Below are positions 5,248 to 5,656 of a DNA stretch of 5,656 bases, one piece after another (the stretch's first letter is position 1; each line of letters opens with the position of its first letter). The stretch spans positions 1 to 5,656 of the forward strand of contig JBBIVP010000144.1 of assembly GCA_037439705.1 (NCBI GenBank), read 5' to 3'. This DNA comes from JBBIVP01 sp037439705 [NCBI: bacterium]. Its GTDB lineage: Bacteria > JBBIVP01. The notes beneath the pieces are model-generated. The model searched no databases, was not told where the DNA came from, and was given only the letters and a program-made list of their open reading frames with translations. The translations under genes were made by a program, and so were the position numbers.

Positions 5248-5656
5248 CTTTCTCATAAACCTTGAGCGTCTTTTCAGCGCAATTTTTCCAAGTGAAGTCC
5301 TGAAAGAAATCCTTTGCGTTGTGCGAAATGGATTTCAACAATTCTTCATTTTTCAGAAAAATAGAAAGTTTCTCGTAGAGAGATTGTGGGTTGCGCTTTT
5401 CTATCTTCAAACAATGAACTCCATCCTTTAAGTCCTCTGCAATCCCCACATCCGTAGAAATTAAAGCACATCCGCACAAACCTGCTTCTGCGATGGAGAG
5501 ACCAAATCCCTCATAAAGGGATGTGTGAAGGTATACTGGATGAGATAAGTAAAGTTCCTTTATAACCTCTTTGCTCACCTTCGGTTTTAGAGAAACGAGT
5601 TTCAGATACCTTTCATCAATCATCATTGCAACATCTTCCTCTTTTAAACCAACACA
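5237..5656 (-). CDS. GT4-family glycosyltransferase, C-terminal part only
   Basis: The last 139 residues of a GT-B-fold glycosyltransferase, open to the right edge; the true start is outside. The ATG at 5626 is internal, since the frame stays open upstream of it. The visible part is the donor-binding C-terminal half: VYLHTSLYEGFGLSIAEAGLCGCALISTDVG, with the EX7E pair at fragment residues 49 and 57 (codons near 5510 and 5486), then a typical closing helix region ending in TWKNCAEKTLKVYEKVMG. The Gly-Leu-Cys-Gly-Cys after the second Glu replaces the more common Ala-Met-Ala-Cys-Gly. The HTSLYEGFG form is common in GT4 mannosyl- and related transferases, but the substrate cannot be set. Its stop lies inside the end of the convergent GT2 gene (11-base overlap), so neither gene has a separate terminator between them. 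Confidence 0.9.
   Translation of the reverse strand, partial: CVGLKEEDVAMMIDERYLKLVSLKPKVSKEVIKELYLSHPVYLHTSLYEGFGLSIAEAGLCGCALISTDVGIAEDLKDGVHCLKIEKRNPQSLYEKLSIFLKNEELLKSISHNAKDFFQDFTWKNCAEKTLKVYEKVMG

Overview
The window is AT-rich and reads as part of a surface-glycan (polysaccharide or glycoconjugate) locus. The proteins are rich in Lys, Glu and Ile and the codons favour AGA/AGG/ATA, a style common in thermophiles. Archaea were considered, but the three visible promoters are bacterial in form: a -35 TTG hexamer, 17 bases, and a -10 TATNNN hexamer. No archaeal TATA box is seen about 25 bases before the starts I could test. I infer a bacterium, possibly a thermophile, of unresolved phylum.

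Layout. On the minus strand a polytopic GT-C type glycosyltransferase (855-2210) is followed, through a 4-base GTGA stop/start overlap, by a GT4 (GT-B fold) glycosyltransferase that runs off the left edge (1-858). On the plus strand, divergent from these, lies an asnB-family glutamine amidotransferase/asparagine synthetase (2381-4259). One extra base in a T6 run near 3335 splits it into two reading frames. Next is a GT2 (GT-A fold) glycosyltransferase (4321-5247). Its end overlaps by 11 bases the end of a second GT4 gene on the minus strand, which enters from the right edge (5237-5656). No RNA gene, insertion sequence or CRISPR array was seen. The only non-coding stretches are the divergent promoter region (2211-2380) and a short gap before the GT2 gene (4260-4320).

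How the genes fit together. The two GT4 enzymes and the GT2 enzyme would build a sugar chain in the cytoplasm on a lipid or nucleotide-sugar scaffold. The GT-C protein would act at the outer face of the membrane with a polyprenyl-phosphate sugar donor. An AsnB-like protein in such a locus often amidates a sugar carboxyl or similar group rather than making free asparagine; here that is an inference from context.

The most notable signal is shared by all three genes that begin a transcription unit. Each has a promoter with exactly 17 bases between -35 and -10, and the -10 ends only 6-7 bases before the ATG. The predicted RNA therefore starts at, or one base before, the start codon, giving leaderless mRNAs. 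This also corrects two starts: the GT-C protein should begin at 2210, not 2219, and the GT2 protein at 4321, not at an upstream TTG at 4285. No clearly novel defence, mobile or enzymatic system was found.
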